Assembly: GCA_965209045.1 (NCBI GenBank)
Contig: CBDBPW010000003.1
Location: forward strand, 1 to 64,000
DNA: 64,000 nt
Direction: 5' to 3'
Source: JAJEFO01 sp965209045
GTDB taxonomy: Bacteria > Pseudomonadota > Alphaproteobacteria > Rhodobacterales > Rhodobacteraceae
Positions 9,401 to 17,792 of the stretch are shown here, piece after piece (the stretch's first letter is position 1; every line of letters starts with the position of its first letter). The notes beneath the pieces are model-generated. The model worked only from the letters and a program-made list of their open reading frames with translations, was not told where the DNA came from and did no database searches. The position numbers were made by a program, and so were the translations under genes.

Positions 9401-9874
9401 GAGCTCGTGAGCGAGAACCGCAAGGTCCTTGTCTTCTCCCAGTTCGTTGAAATGCTGCGCCTCATCGAGACAGACGTTCGGAACCGCGGATGGCCCTATG
9501 CAATGCTGCACGGCCAGACCCGGGATCGCGCGGCCGTGATCGAGAGGTTCCAGTCCGGCGATGCGCAGCTGTTCCTCATCAGCCTGAAGGCAGGAGGAAC
9601 GGGCCTGAACCTGACGGCGGCCGACACGGTCATTCTCTACGATCCGTGGTGGAACCCCGCCGTTGAACGGCAGGCGATGGACCGTGCGCACCGGATCGGG
9701 CAGGACAAGCCTGTCTTCGTCTACCGCCTCTACAGTGAGAATACTGTCGAAACCGCGATCAAGGCCATGCAGGCGCGAAAGCAGGCTTTGGCCGACGCGC
9801 TCTTCGAAGGTACCGGGGGCGGCGCCCTGACCTTGACTGAAGACGACCTTGCGGACCTGTTTGGGGCAACGTGA
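6473..9874 (+). CDS. SWIM zinc-finger plus SNF2-family DEAD/DEAH helicase
   Basis: A protein of about 1,133 residues if translation starts at the ATG at 6473 (GGAG about 8 bases upstream; an ATG at 6371 is in frame but gives an Arg-rich, unlikely N-terminus). Near residue 70 it has a SWIM finger (CTCDVGYNCKHVVAVL), then a long middle region, then the SNF2 ATPase: motif I DDMGLGKT with Lys701, motif II DEAQ with Asp793, motif III ALTGTPLENNL, and helicase-C motifs SLKAGGTGLNL and WWNPAVERQAMDRAHRIGQ near residue 1060. SNF2 enzymes move along double-stranded DNA to remodel protein-DNA complexes. SWIM fingers bind DNA or proteins. All catalytic motifs are intact. It is the first gene of the repeat-bounded locus with a second SNF2 helicase and a stand-alone SWIM protein. 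Confidence 0.9.
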   Translation: MLMTKQCISRAIDEAAHFQSGVSLFSARRVTAVQLDCDILTGSVQGSGGSPFPVRVRLHADSNGRLSAVDGICTCDVGYNCKHVVAVLLEFAQRSPDPALATATRDLAPALPGFGRQEMPGEITAWLASLDEGKGASAATLSPTTSSDAIFYVFRRSHDHARAEIASFRAYVKKDGSIGKNVREFNPQLYGAGGAGITQSDAAILAQLAYFSTVSYPTRQDWPGGETLERLLQEVIATRRARFRDINGPSLTWAEPRDVGFEWVLDALGNQSLQARDGERQHLAALPFPDPVFVDEESGLTGFARTSLPPGVAAALARAPTVPAESVAPLADILARRLGDAVPRPQPVAVHERADLAPTMTLKLFGHSRKQRVNDTWWSPRTRTGHETVTYPCIRAEIRYAGCSDPMVPAAGPDIRYADKEGVHVIRRNRTAERDLLFALEGIAAEFDGESPEYARVSGGQLPKAMSEAHVIFPPVVPGDTYSLHEVLDFNAEGLPRLRELGWEVDINPSWPARLYSGDVSFQTVFEQSDNDWFSLALKLDVDGTALDLTNTILQVVASLPLDSAGNLVDGFDLDEFLADFAFYLNLSDGTMVPVQGVELAGFIEAFLEAQGLTRFHMADAGRAARLIEALDGCGAPWDGGTEILELGKRLRILATASEEDQPASLKAELRPYQAQGYGWLKALNDSGFGGILADDMGLGKTVQALSLLLHCHVERNADRPSLLVIPTSLVSNWQNEAARFAPDLKVLCLHGTKRHQRFDQIGAHDLVLTTYPLIHRDHDALFAREYELAILDEAQAVKNPAASVARHIRQITARQRIALTGTPLENNLTELWALFDWLIPGFLGDRKGFGAEYRRPIEQQGDRARQRLLTDRVRPFLLRRTKDEVVEDLPPKTVIDETVMLGGKQALLYESVRSAMDARVRAAIAEKGLSGSRITVLDALLKLRQVCCDPKLVKLDAAAKVSESAKRDRLMELLEELVSENRKVLVFSQFVEMLRLIETDVRNRGWPYAMLHGQTRDRAAVIERFQSGDAQLFLISLKAGGTGLNLTAADTVILYDPWWNPAVERQAMDRAHRIGQDKPVFVYRLYSENTVETAIKAMQARKQALADALFEGTGGGALTLTEDDLADLFGAT

Positions 9875-10013
9875 GTCCCACGGACGCATGTTCATTCAAT
9901 GTCTCGGCAGATCCTGTCCGCCGTCGGCGGAGTGCATCCATGGCGCTCCTGCCGGCACGTGAGTCCTTGCATCGGCTTCCGATCCGTCCGATGGATGCAC
10001 CATGCCGTCACAG

Positions 10014-10290
10014 ATGAGGATAGCGCGGTTCAGCTCCGTGAGATATCAAGCCTGGATCTCGTCAGGGCGAACCTCTTTCTCGGCGGCAATGGACGCGGCA
10101 AGTCCGACTTGCCGTAAGCCATCGGCTTGGCTTCGGCCCGTCCGGGGAGAGAACTTGGAGATTCCGATATCGGCGCCAAGGGACTACGGTTCGCGCCGCC
10201 GGAAGTCATGAAGTCTTCCTTCTACGCAGTTGCCGCGCGCCAGGCAGAGCCCCGTAGATGGGTCGGTTGGCCGGTTGACCTTTGCCAGGT
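10014..10290 (+). pseudogene. RecF/AAA-type ATPase, N-terminal relic with Walker A
   Basis: From the ATG at 10014 one frame reads MRIARFSSVRYQA. After a frame change the adjacent frame reads LDLVRANLFLGGNGRGKSDLP. A TAA follows, and the same frame then continues AIGLASARPGREL. This is the expected N-terminal order of AAA/RecF-like ATPases (short beta strand, then G-x-NG-x-GKS/T Walker A, then a helix reading AIGL-A). The frameshift, the in-frame stop and the missing remainder make it a dead scrap. It lies inside the SNF2/SWIM locus between the first helicase and the Cys-rich protein. I infer that an ATPase gene once belonged to, or was transferred with, this locus. Confidence 0.45.
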
Positions 10291-10422
10291 GGACGTTTCG
10301 TTAACTGGACGGCCTGAGAAGCTTCATATTCTCCTCGCTGGACCTCTTCCCCTTTGTCTCCTTCCAGGGCATGGCTTGGCGCAAAGCAGCTGCGAGAGCA
10401 CTTCAGACAGCGCATAGACCGT

Positions 10423-10845
10423 CTATTTCAGGTCGAGCGTACTGCTGCCTCCCGACCCCATGACACGTGAGATCAGGTGGTCAGTCACGTCGTTGAAGTA
10501 GCTGGCCAGTTCGGCATGAAGCTGGCAGTATTCCGGCCATGCCTCGCGATAGAACTCCTCCTCCCGGACGCGCACCATGACCGTGGTGCGGCGTTGCCGC
10601 CTGTAACGGTAGGGCCGGACGCCATGCTTGCGACACACGGCGCAGAACTGGTCGACGCACCGGATGTCCGGTGGCGAATGCTGAAGCTCGACCTCGGGCT
10701 CCGGCTGCTCTCCCGCCTTGGTCAAGCGTCCCCGAAGCCGTTCGATGGCGACACCGGCAGCCGACTTCACCCCTAGGCTGCCCGCTCTCCGGAACAGCGC
10801 CTCCAGCTTGGCAAGTTCCGCTCTCAGTTCGGTGTCTTCAACCAT
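10423..10845 (-). CDS. Small Cys-rich protein of unknown function inside the helicase locus
   Basis: A 140-residue protein. The ATG at 10843-10845 (complement) has GAGG six bases upstream; a TTG four codons earlier is less likely. Residues 5-45 are helical and charged (ELRAELAKLEALFRR...AIERLRGRL). A possible metal site C63-x4-C68-x2-C71-x2-H74 follows, then a basic segment RPYRYRRQRRTTVMVRV and an aromatic acidic helix. There is no signal peptide or membrane span. It is transcribed opposite to the two helicases that flank it. I do not recognise the family. A small zinc-binding nucleic-acid-associated partner or regulator would fit, but this is inference. Confidence 0.65.
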   Translation of the reverse strand: MVEDTELRAELAKLEALFRRAGSLGVKSAAGVAIERLRGRLTKAGEQPEPEVELQHSPPDIRCVDQFCAVCRKHGVRPYRYRRQRRTTVMVRVREEEFYREAWPEYCQLHAELASYFNDVTDHLISRVMGSGGSSTLDLK

Positions 10846-11101
10846 CGCGCGCCTCAATGCCCATCCTCATCCAGCAATGTATGATCGGATGCCTGCCGAC
10901 AAGGCCGCCAGGTTCCGCACGTTCGACAAGAATCTTCGAGACCATCCGACCTGATCGCAACATTCTGTGGCCAAAGTTGCGAGGCACCCAAAATAAGGTA
11001 TTGCGCATCCCCTCGAAAGAGGGAATCCATCATCATTGGATTCTGACCTGCACATGCCTCACGTCACCGAACGGGTCGCAGCTTCTCAAAGGATGCAACG
11101 A

Positions 11102-14100
11102 GTGAAGCGTCATATCGAAATCTATCATGGCTCCTGGATTCCGCGGCCAGCAGACGAGTTTGACAATCCTGGCCAATTCGTCTTCTGGGTTGAAACGTCG
11201 GAGCACGGCAAGGGAAAGCCGACGCCTGGACAGCACCCCTCCCATCTCTCCGATGCCACCCGTCTGGACAGTTTCCTTGCATCCGACCTGAGACTCGGTC
11301 GGGCGGCCGTGGAAGCCGCCTGTCCTGGACCGGGTGCGTTCCGTGCGACAATGCCAAGCGCCAACGGAAAGCCGCTGCCGAGCCTTGAGATGGCCCAGCT
11401 GTCCGGCGAATACCTGCCCGAAAGGTTCGAGTGGAACGACTGGGACATCAGCGGGATCGCCCTCGGCAATCCGCTTGCCTTCCTTCGCGAGCTGCAATTC
11501 CTTTCGAGTTTTGCCGAAACCGAATTCCGGATCGGTCATGACCTGAATTTCTGGATCAAGTACGCCCAGCAGTTGCGCGCAATGGTCCGCCAGCACCAGT
11601 TCCTGCCCGTCATGAAGTGCCGCCAGCCCAGGAAGGGCCGTACGCAGCCAAAGTACGTGGCCGGATGGGCTCCGGCCGACAGTCTCTATGAGCGCAACCT
11701 GCACGAGTTTGCCGCCGCGATGCCTGCCGTGTGCACGCTCGTAGGGAGCGAAAGGAACGGGCGCACGAACGGCAAGGCCCCAGTGTCGATCCTCGACCGA
11801 ACCGACCTGCTGCGGCAGTTTTCCGAGCAGCAGGTCGACATGCTGGTTTCCGGCACCCCTTTCACGAAGTCGTTCCTGAATCCGCTCAAGGACAGTTGGT
11901 TCGCAGGAGCATTGGCACAGACGTTGGAAAGCCGGGTTTCGGCGGGAATCGATCCCCCGAGTCCTGACGAAGCGGATGTCGCCAGCTGGCTTGCGTGGCA
12001 GAGGAAGATTCTCGGCCAGGCACAGCGCACGGGATTCTCGCTTGGATTTCGCTTGAGCCAGGACGAAGGCAGCAAAGACGATCGTTGGCGCATCGGGTTT
12101 TTCGTGTCCTGCAACGAGGACCCATCTCTTTCGGTGGACCTTTCGGAATGGTGGCCGATGTCTGAACGTAAGAAGGGCGACTGGCAGAAGCGCTTCGGTC
12201 GGCAGTTTGAACGCAATCTGCTTGTCAGTCTTGGACAGGCCGGACGGATCTGTCCCTTGCTCTGGCAGGGCATGGAAACCGCGGCGCCGGCCGGGGTCGA
12301 AATAGACCTCGACACGGCATACGAATTCCTGAAGGACGATGCACTTGTGCTTGAATCCGCAGGTTACCGCATCGTCCTGCCGAGTTGGTGGACGCCGAAG
12401 GGACGCCGACGGGCGCGTTTGCGTGTCAGGGCCAGCGGTGCAGGCAGCCAGCCCCAGCAGGCAAGCCCCGCTTCAGGACTGCTGAACCTGGATTCCCTGG
12501 TCCAGTACGATTACGAACTCTCCATAGACGGCGAACCGGTGACCGAGGACGAGTGGAAGACGCTGCTCGAAGCCAAGTCGCCTCTCGTGAAGTTCCGCGG
12601 CGAATGGATGGAGATCGACCATCGGCGAATGTCCGAGACGCTTGAACTCTGGCGGAACCGGGAAGGGGGCGCTGGCGTAGAATTCAGCCAGTTGATCAAG
12701 GACATGGCTGAAGCCGACCCCGACACTGAGGAGTTTGTCTTCGATGACGTCCTGGGCGAAGTCCTCAAGGGCCTGCAGAGTCTGGAGAGCATTGAACCCA
12801 TGGACAACCCTGCCGGGATGTGCGGCGACCTGCGAGCTTACCAGAAAGCGGGGCTTGCATGGCTGGCGCGGCAGGAACGGCTCGGCCTGAACCCGTGCCT
12901 GGCCGATGACATGGGCCTGGGCAAGACCGTCCAGTTGATTGCATTGCTGCTTCACGAGAGGCAACATGATGGAAGGGCGCCGGATTCCGGGATCCAGCCC
13001 ACGCTTCTGGTTGCCCCGACATCCGTGCTCAGCAACTGGAAGAGGGAAGCGGAGAAGTTCGCGCCCAAGCTGAAATGTCACATTCACCATGGCCCGGACA
13101 GGGTTCGCGACCGCGCAGACTTCGCCAGGTCGGTTTCGGGCCTCGACCTGATCGTGACATCTTTCAACCTCGCCCGCTCGGACAAGGAAACTCTCAATGC
13201 CGTGCGATGGCGGCGCGTAGTCATCGACGAGGCGCAAAACATCAAGAACCCGAAATCTGCGCAGGCCAAGGCGATCTCTTCGCTTGCTGGCACCCATCGC
13301 ATCGCCATGACGGGGACGCCGATCGAGAACAGGCTTATGGACATGTGGTCCCTGTTCCGGTTTCTCAACCCCGGCTACCTTGGCACGGAAGCGCAGTTCA
13401 GGCGCGCTTACGAAGTGCCGATCCAGCGGGAGAACGACCAGGTCCGCGCCCGACAACTGCAGCAACTGGTCCAGCCGTTCATTCTCCGTCGCCTGAAGTC
13501 CGACAAGTCGATCATCGACGACCTGCCCGACAAGGTCGAACAGAAGGTCTACTGCAACCTTACCAAAGAGCAGGCATCGCTGTACCAGGCCGTGGTCGAA
13601 GACGTTGAGGACAGGATCGCGGAGTCCGAGGGGATGGCCCGGCGCGGGTTGATCCTGTCGACGCTGATGAAGCTGAAGCAGGTCTGCAATCATCCTGCGC
13701 AATTTCTCCAGGACGAAAGCGCCTTTGACGAAAGCCGTTCGCACAAGCTGGCCCGCATGAACGAAATGATCGAGGAAGCCCTGGTGGAATCCGCCAGCCT
13801 TCTTGTGTTCACTCAGTTCACCGAAATCGGCGAGCGGCTGGAAGCCCTGTTCCGGGAACGACATTCATGCCCTGTGCATTACCTGCATGGCGGCACCACC
13901 AGACGACGCCGGGAGAAGATGATCGAGAGCTTCCAGGATCCGGATTCGCCCGCCGGGATCTTTGTTCTGTCGCTGCGGGCGGGGGGAGTCGGAATCACGC
14001 TGACTCAGGCAAGTCATGTCTTCCACTTCGACCGTTGGTGGAACCCGGCGGTCGAGGACCAAGCCACGGACCGCGCCTACAGGATCGGCCAGCAGAAGAC

Positions 14101-14284
14101 GGTGTTCGCACACAAGATGGTCACGCTGGGGACGCTGGAAGAGCGCATCGACGAAATGATCGAAGCGAAGAAGGCTCTTGCCGAGAACATCGTCGGCGCC
14201 GACGAGAACTGGCTGACGGAGATGGATAACGACGCATTTCGGCAGTTGATCTCCCTGAATCGCCAAAGCATTGTGGAGGCTTGA
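11102..14284 (+). CDS. SNF2-family helicase with bacterial SNF2-associated N-terminal domain
   Basis: About 1,060 residues from the GTG at 11102, which has AAGGA upstream and leads straight into HIEIYHGSWIP, the typical beginning of long bacterial SNF2 proteins; upstream TTG and ATG codons in frame are possible. The first 550 residues match the layout of the bacterial SNF2 helicase-associated domain (DUF3670-like). The ATPase follows with DDMGLGKT (Lys608), DEAQ (Asp709), MTGTPIENRL, SLRAGGVGITL and WWNPAVEDQATDRAYRIGQ. All motifs are intact. Its stop lies 2 bp before the start of the SWIM protein, indicating translational coupling. Co-occurrence of a DUF3670-type SNF2 and a SWIM protein is a recurrent pair in several bacterial phyla, with no settled function known to me. 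Confidence 0.9.
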   Translation: MKRHIEIYHGSWIPRPADEFDNPGQFVFWVETSEHGKGKPTPGQHPSHLSDATRLDSFLASDLRLGRAAVEAACPGPGAFRATMPSANGKPLPSLEMAQLSGEYLPERFEWNDWDISGIALGNPLAFLRELQFLSSFAETEFRIGHDLNFWIKYAQQLRAMVRQHQFLPVMKCRQPRKGRTQPKYVAGWAPADSLYERNLHEFAAAMPAVCTLVGSERNGRTNGKAPVSILDRTDLLRQFSEQQVDMLVSGTPFTKSFLNPLKDSWFAGALAQTLESRVSAGIDPPSPDEADVASWLAWQRKILGQAQRTGFSLGFRLSQDEGSKDDRWRIGFFVSCNEDPSLSVDLSEWWPMSERKKGDWQKRFGRQFERNLLVSLGQAGRICPLLWQGMETAAPAGVEIDLDTAYEFLKDDALVLESAGYRIVLPSWWTPKGRRRARLRVRASGAGSQPQQASPASGLLNLDSLVQYDYELSIDGEPVTEDEWKTLLEAKSPLVKFRGEWMEIDHRRMSETLELWRNREGGAGVEFSQLIKDMAEADPDTEEFVFDDVLGEVLKGLQSLESIEPMDNPAGMCGDLRAYQKAGLAWLARQERLGLNPCLADDMGLGKTVQLIALLLHERQHDGRAPDSGIQPTLLVAPTSVLSNWKREAEKFAPKLKCHIHHGPDRVRDRADFARSVSGLDLIVTSFNLARSDKETLNAVRWRRVVIDEAQNIKNPKSAQAKAISSLAGTHRIAMTGTPIENRLMDMWSLFRFLNPGYLGTEAQFRRAYEVPIQRENDQVRARQLQQLVQPFILRRLKSDKSIIDDLPDKVEQKVYCNLTKEQASLYQAVVEDVEDRIAESEGMARRGLILSTLMKLKQVCNHPAQFLQDESAFDESRSHKLARMNEMIEEALVESASLLVFTQFTEIGERLEALFRERHSCPVHYLHGGTTRRRREKMIESFQDPDSPAGIFVLSLRAGGVGITLTQASHVFHFDRWWNPAVEDQATDRAYRIGQQKTVFAHKMVTLGTLEERIDEMIEAKKALAENIVGADENWLTEMDNDAFRQLISLNRQSIVEA

Positions 14285-14286
14285 TC

Positions 14287-15123
14287 ATGGCCAGGATGAC
14301 CCGGACCTGGTGGGGCGAGATCTTTCTTGGCGTCCTGGCAATGAGCATGGACGAGGGTCGACTCAAGCGGGGTCGGGCCTATTCCGGCCCGAGCCGGCTC
14401 CTGAAATTCTCCATCAGCAAGGGTGTGGCCAGGGCCACCTTGCGTGGCAACATCAATCATTATTTCGGTATCTACGAGGAGCCTCGATACAAGGTGACAG
14501 TGAAGTTGCGACAGTTCACCTCGGCCGAATGGCACGGGATCTCGGAGATGATCTCCGGCAACGCCGCCTGCCTGTCCCAATTGCTCATGAACGAAATGCC
14601 GACGGCGATCGAGAATGCATTTTCGGATTCCGGCAAGTCCCTGCTGCCAAGGTCACGGGACGACCTCATCAGCAAGTGCTCGTGCCCCGACTGGGCTTCG
14701 CCCTGCAAGCACGTGGCAGGCGTCTACTACAAGATCGCCTCGTTGCTTGATCGCGACCCGATGCTGCTCTTCGAGTTGCGCGGTCTCGAGTACTCCATGC
14801 TTCGCGAAAAGCTCGCAAGTTCGCCCTTGGGGCAGGCGCTCATCGACGAGCAGACCGAAGAGGAAGGGTGCCTCGACCTTCCCGCGCACCGCTACACCCA
14901 ACCGAGTGAAACGCCCGCAGCAGGCATTGACGTCAAGTCCTATTGGCGAGGTGAACAGCCGCTTCCATCGGTTGACGCGTTGAGCGGATCCCCGCCGACG
15001 CCTGCCGTTCTGGCCAAGAAAGGAGGAGATCTCCCGGCGTTCTGGCACCTGGACCGGTCCTTCATCGGAGTCATGGAGGACGTGTGCGCCCGCGTTGTGC
15101 AGAAGAACCGGAATTCCCTGTAG
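14287..15123 (+). CDS. SWIM zinc-finger family protein, partner of the SNF2 helicase
   Basis: A 278-residue protein starting at the ATG at 14287, with GGAGG 8 bases upstream inside the end of the helicase gene; a TTG two codons earlier overlaps the helicase stop and is an alternative. The core is a SWIM finger, Cys131-x-Cys133-x6-Cys140-x-His142 (CSCPDWASPCKHV). The N-terminal half contains RGRAYSGPSRLLKFSISKG and RGNINHYFGIYEEPRYKV, the usual pattern of the SWIM partner encoded next to SNF2 helicases. It probably acts with the helicase on DNA in the cytoplasm. The C-terminal 90 residues are low in motifs and Pro-rich. Confidence 0.88.
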   Translation: MARMTRTWWGEIFLGVLAMSMDEGRLKRGRAYSGPSRLLKFSISKGVARATLRGNINHYFGIYEEPRYKVTVKLRQFTSAEWHGISEMISGNAACLSQLLMNEMPTAIENAFSDSGKSLLPRSRDDLISKCSCPDWASPCKHVAGVYYKIASLLDRDPMLLFELRGLEYSMLREKLASSPLGQALIDEQTEEEGCLDLPAHRYTQPSETPAAGIDVKSYWRGEQPLPSVDALSGSPPTPAVLAKKGGDLPAFWHLDRSFIGVMEDVCARVVQKNRNSL

Positions 15124-15172
15124 GCAATCCGGGAAACCGCGCTGCGCGCCTTGTCGCCATCGAGCGTCAAGC

Positions 15173-15421
15173 ACTGCCTCACGCTCAAGCAGCAGGCGCA
15201 ACATTTCTCGGGCAAGGACCGAAGACGTGCATTCTTCTTGCCCTGTTTCGATGGTGCGGGCATGCATTTCGCGGCGCGTGAAAGAGACGAAGTCCAACTC
15301 GGGTCATCGCAAAGATTGACGCTTGCGTGTACGGCTTCGTGCCTTGCACGATTCACGGCAACTTGGGCCGCTTTCCGGCGGCGGGCGAAGAAGTTGCGCT
15401 CATCGCGGAGTAAATCAAGTG
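15173..15421. repeat. Diverged direct repeat, right copy, flanking the SNF2/SWIM locus
   Basis: This 249-bp segment is the second copy of the repeat at 6054-6288, same orientation, about 9.1 kb away. It starts 50 bp after the SWIM protein stop and ends where the decayed ATPase coding sequence begins, so it sits at a clear boundary between two blocks. An uninterrupted minus-strand frame reading LLRDERNFFARRRK is present here but is frameshifted in the left copy, so coding function is unlikely to be conserved. Confidence 0.8.
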
Positions 15422-15778
15422 TGCTGGCACTTCCACCTGTCGTACCGGTCCCATCGGCGGCTGACCTTGAAGTGCTCAACGATCAGCCGAGAATCGATAC
15501 CTGGGCAAGATTGACATTCCATGACGAAAGATCGGACGACATTTGCGTCGTGCAGCGCACGCTGACCGTTGGTACGCGTGGCAAGATCAGCATGACCGTA
15601 ACCGGCCTCGAAGATTTGGGCTTGCCGGACCTCGCCGTCGAAGCGGGGACATTGATGCCGGGCATTGCGGCCCAAATGCGCTTTGACGAAAAGACCACCT
15701 TTGCCGATGCGATTGCTCAGTTGACAGGTCTCAAACCACTAGAGGACTTGGGACACCGGTCGCGAAGAGTGGTTAGGC

Positions 15779-17792
15779 GGAACTTTACCGGCCGCGAAGA
15801 CGGTTTCCGCCATGCGTGACTGGGGTTTCGGCCGGAATCAGGCTGTCACGCTTATGTAAGCGTCCCGATCCGGGTCCATCCCGAGCAGCTCGAACGCCCT
15901 TTTCTGCAGCTCGGTCGGCTCGGAGGCCAGCAGGAACCGGCTGTCGGGCCGTCCGGGAATGGAGGCGTGGTTCAGCGTCAGCGTCCCGAGGTCGGCGAGC
16001 AGCGTCGTGAGGCTGTGGACCGGAAGCCCGTCCGGGGTCCTCTTGTCCGCCGCCTTGGCCCTGGCGCTCTCCGAGACCCTGGCGGGCTCCACCGGGGAGC
16101 TCCGTTGCGCCCGGGCGCCCTCGCGGTCGTCGTCCTCGAACAGGATCGGGGCCAGGTCCCGGCGCATGTGCCATTCCACGTGGTACGCAAGCATGCAAAG
16201 GAACACATGGGCGCGGACGTGATCCTCCGACCAGACGTGCACGGGCCGGATCCGCAGCCGCGAGGCCTTCATCGTCAGGAACGCGCGCTCCACCCGCGCG
16301 AGACCCTTGTACGCCTCCACCGCCGCCTCCGGTCCGAGCGACGCGGAATCCAGGCTGGTGCGGATCACGTAGACGCCGTCGAGCCGCGCCTCGGCGGCGA
16401 TCCGGGCCTCGCGGCGGCGCCAGGAGATGCCGCCGTCCGTGACGTCGATCTCGAAGTGCTTCCCGACCTTGCGGCGGTTGGCGTCCCGGCCCACGCGGCG
16501 GTCGATGGCCTCGCGCCCCTTCAGCCGGCCCGAGCGCACCGACGCCGCGATCGCCTCCAGCGCCTCCTCGGTGGCCTTGAGCAGGTCCTCCCGCTTGCGG
16601 GCCCGCTCCTGCCGCAGCCTCGGGTTCAGGCACACCATCAGCCGCTCGCCGGGGAAGTCCGGGCCCGTGACCTCCGCCACCGCGTCGGGAACCAGCGCCT
16701 CCGGCTCCAGCGGGGCCGGGCCGCCGTCCGCGCCCTCCCTCAGCAGCTTGCGGATGTCGCCCGTCTTCAGCGCCGAGATCCAGTCGAGCCCCGCGGGCTC
16801 GAGGTCCTCCCGGATCCGCGCCGTCGTCAGCATGCCCCTGTCGCCCACCAGCGCAACGCGGCCGATGCCGAAGCGGGAGCGGACCTTGTCCACCTGGCTT
16901 GCCACCGTGGACGGGTCCCCGGCGTTGCCGGCGAACACCTCCACCGCCACCGGGCAGCCGTCCGCCGCGCAGAGCAGCCCGTAGGTGACCTGCATCTTGC
17001 CCCTCTTGCCGTCGCGGTTGTGGCCGAAGGCCGCCAGCGGGCATTTCCTGCCCTCCAGGTAGCTGGAACTGACGTCGTACAGGATCAGCGTGTTCCCGCC
17101 CTTCAGGTGCCGGTTCGCGAGGCTCCGCTCGATCCAGGGCTGGCGCGCCAGCAGCCAGTCGAGCATGTCCAGCATCTCGTTGCCGGTGACGGGCCCGAGC
17201 CCGAGCAGGGTGCCGAGGCTCGTCGACGCGGTCTCCGGATCCAGCGCCCTGGCGGTGGCCAGCTTGGAGGCGGGGTCGATGATCCGCGCGGCGACGGCGG
17301 CGAGCGCGAGGTCCCGGCTCCGCTCCTTCCTGCGCCCGATGAGGCGCCTGAAGCCGAGCCGCCTCATCGTGCCCAGAACGGCGGCGACATGACCGTGGGG
17401 AAGCGAGCGGCGGATCGCGAAGGCCTTGCGGGGGTCGTCGAGGACGAGCCCGCCCCTGAGCACGGCGCGGAAGCCGTCGACGACGGCGGGATCGAGGCCG
17501 GAGAGGTTGGCGACGGTCTTGTGGCGCACGCGCCGTCCCTCGCACCAAGTCTTCCTGAGGAGGACGGCCCTGGTTCCGTACTGGTTGGGGATGACGTCGA
17601 TTCGGATGGACATCCTGCTTATGTAAGTTGTTTCCTGCCTGCTGATTCATCCTGTAGGATCACATGCGGCCCATGTCAAGGGCTTTCTTATGTAAGTATG
17701 AATCCACTCATCTGCATCCCGCCAGCAGCGGGAAGCCGTTGCGTTTCAGCGCGTTGGACGAGCAAACGGCCGGATGACCGGCTGAAAGTTCC
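15779..17792. mobile_element. IS1634-family (IS4 group) insertion sequence, 2,014 bp
   Basis: The ends are inverted copies of GGAACTTT followed by CCGG-rich sequence (left start 15779, right end 17792). The element is flanked by an 8-bp direct duplication GGTTAGGC at 15771-15778 and 17793-17800. Removing the element and one duplication restores an open frame in the interrupted ATPase gene, which confirms the boundaries. It contains one transposase gene on the minus strand. Confidence 0.88.
15838..17613 (-). CDS. IS1634-family transposase
   Basis: A 591-residue DDE transposase, full length for the family. The N-terminus SIRIDVIPNQYG...RKTWCEGRRVRHKTVANL is typical. Catalytic-core segments include ILYDVSSSYLEG (first Asp) and ALVGDRGML (second Asp). 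The downstream half contains the usual all-alpha and beta insertions, and the acidic third residue should lie in the C-terminal third. The frame has no stops or frameshifts, so the element could still be active. Very high GC produces long open frames on the other strand; these are not genes. Confidence 0.9.
   Translation of the reverse strand: MSIRIDVIPNQYGTRAVLLRKTWCEGRRVRHKTVANLSGLDPAVVDGFRAVLRGGLVLDDPRKAFAIRRSLPHGHVAAVLGTMRRLGFRRLIGRRKERSRDLALAAVAARIIDPASKLATARALDPETASTSLGTLLGLGPVTGNEMLDMLDWLLARQPWIERSLANRHLKGGNTLILYDVSSSYLEGRKCPLAAFGHNRDGKRGKMQVTYGLLCAADGCPVAVEVFAGNAGDPSTVASQVDKVRSRFGIGRVALVGDRGMLTTARIREDLEPAGLDWISALKTGDIRKLLREGADGGPAPLEPEALVPDAVAEVTGPDFPGERLMVCLNPRLRQERARKREDLLKATEEALEAIAASVRSGRLKGREAIDRRVGRDANRRKVGKHFEIDVTDGGISWRRREARIAAEARLDGVYVIRTSLDSASLGPEAAVEAYKGLARVERAFLTMKASRLRIRPVHVWSEDHVRAHVFLCMLAYHVEWHMRRDLAPILFEDDDREGARAQRSSPVEPARVSESARAKAADKRTPDGLPVHSLTTLLADLGTLTLNHASIPGRPDSRFLLASEPTELQKRAFELLGMDPDRDAYISVTA

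Noticed and set aside
8075..9895. A 606-codon frame antisense to the first helicase, and a 463-codon frame antisense to the second (12473-13864)
   Set aside because: Mirror frames of conserved helicase motifs in GC-rich DNA, without start signals.
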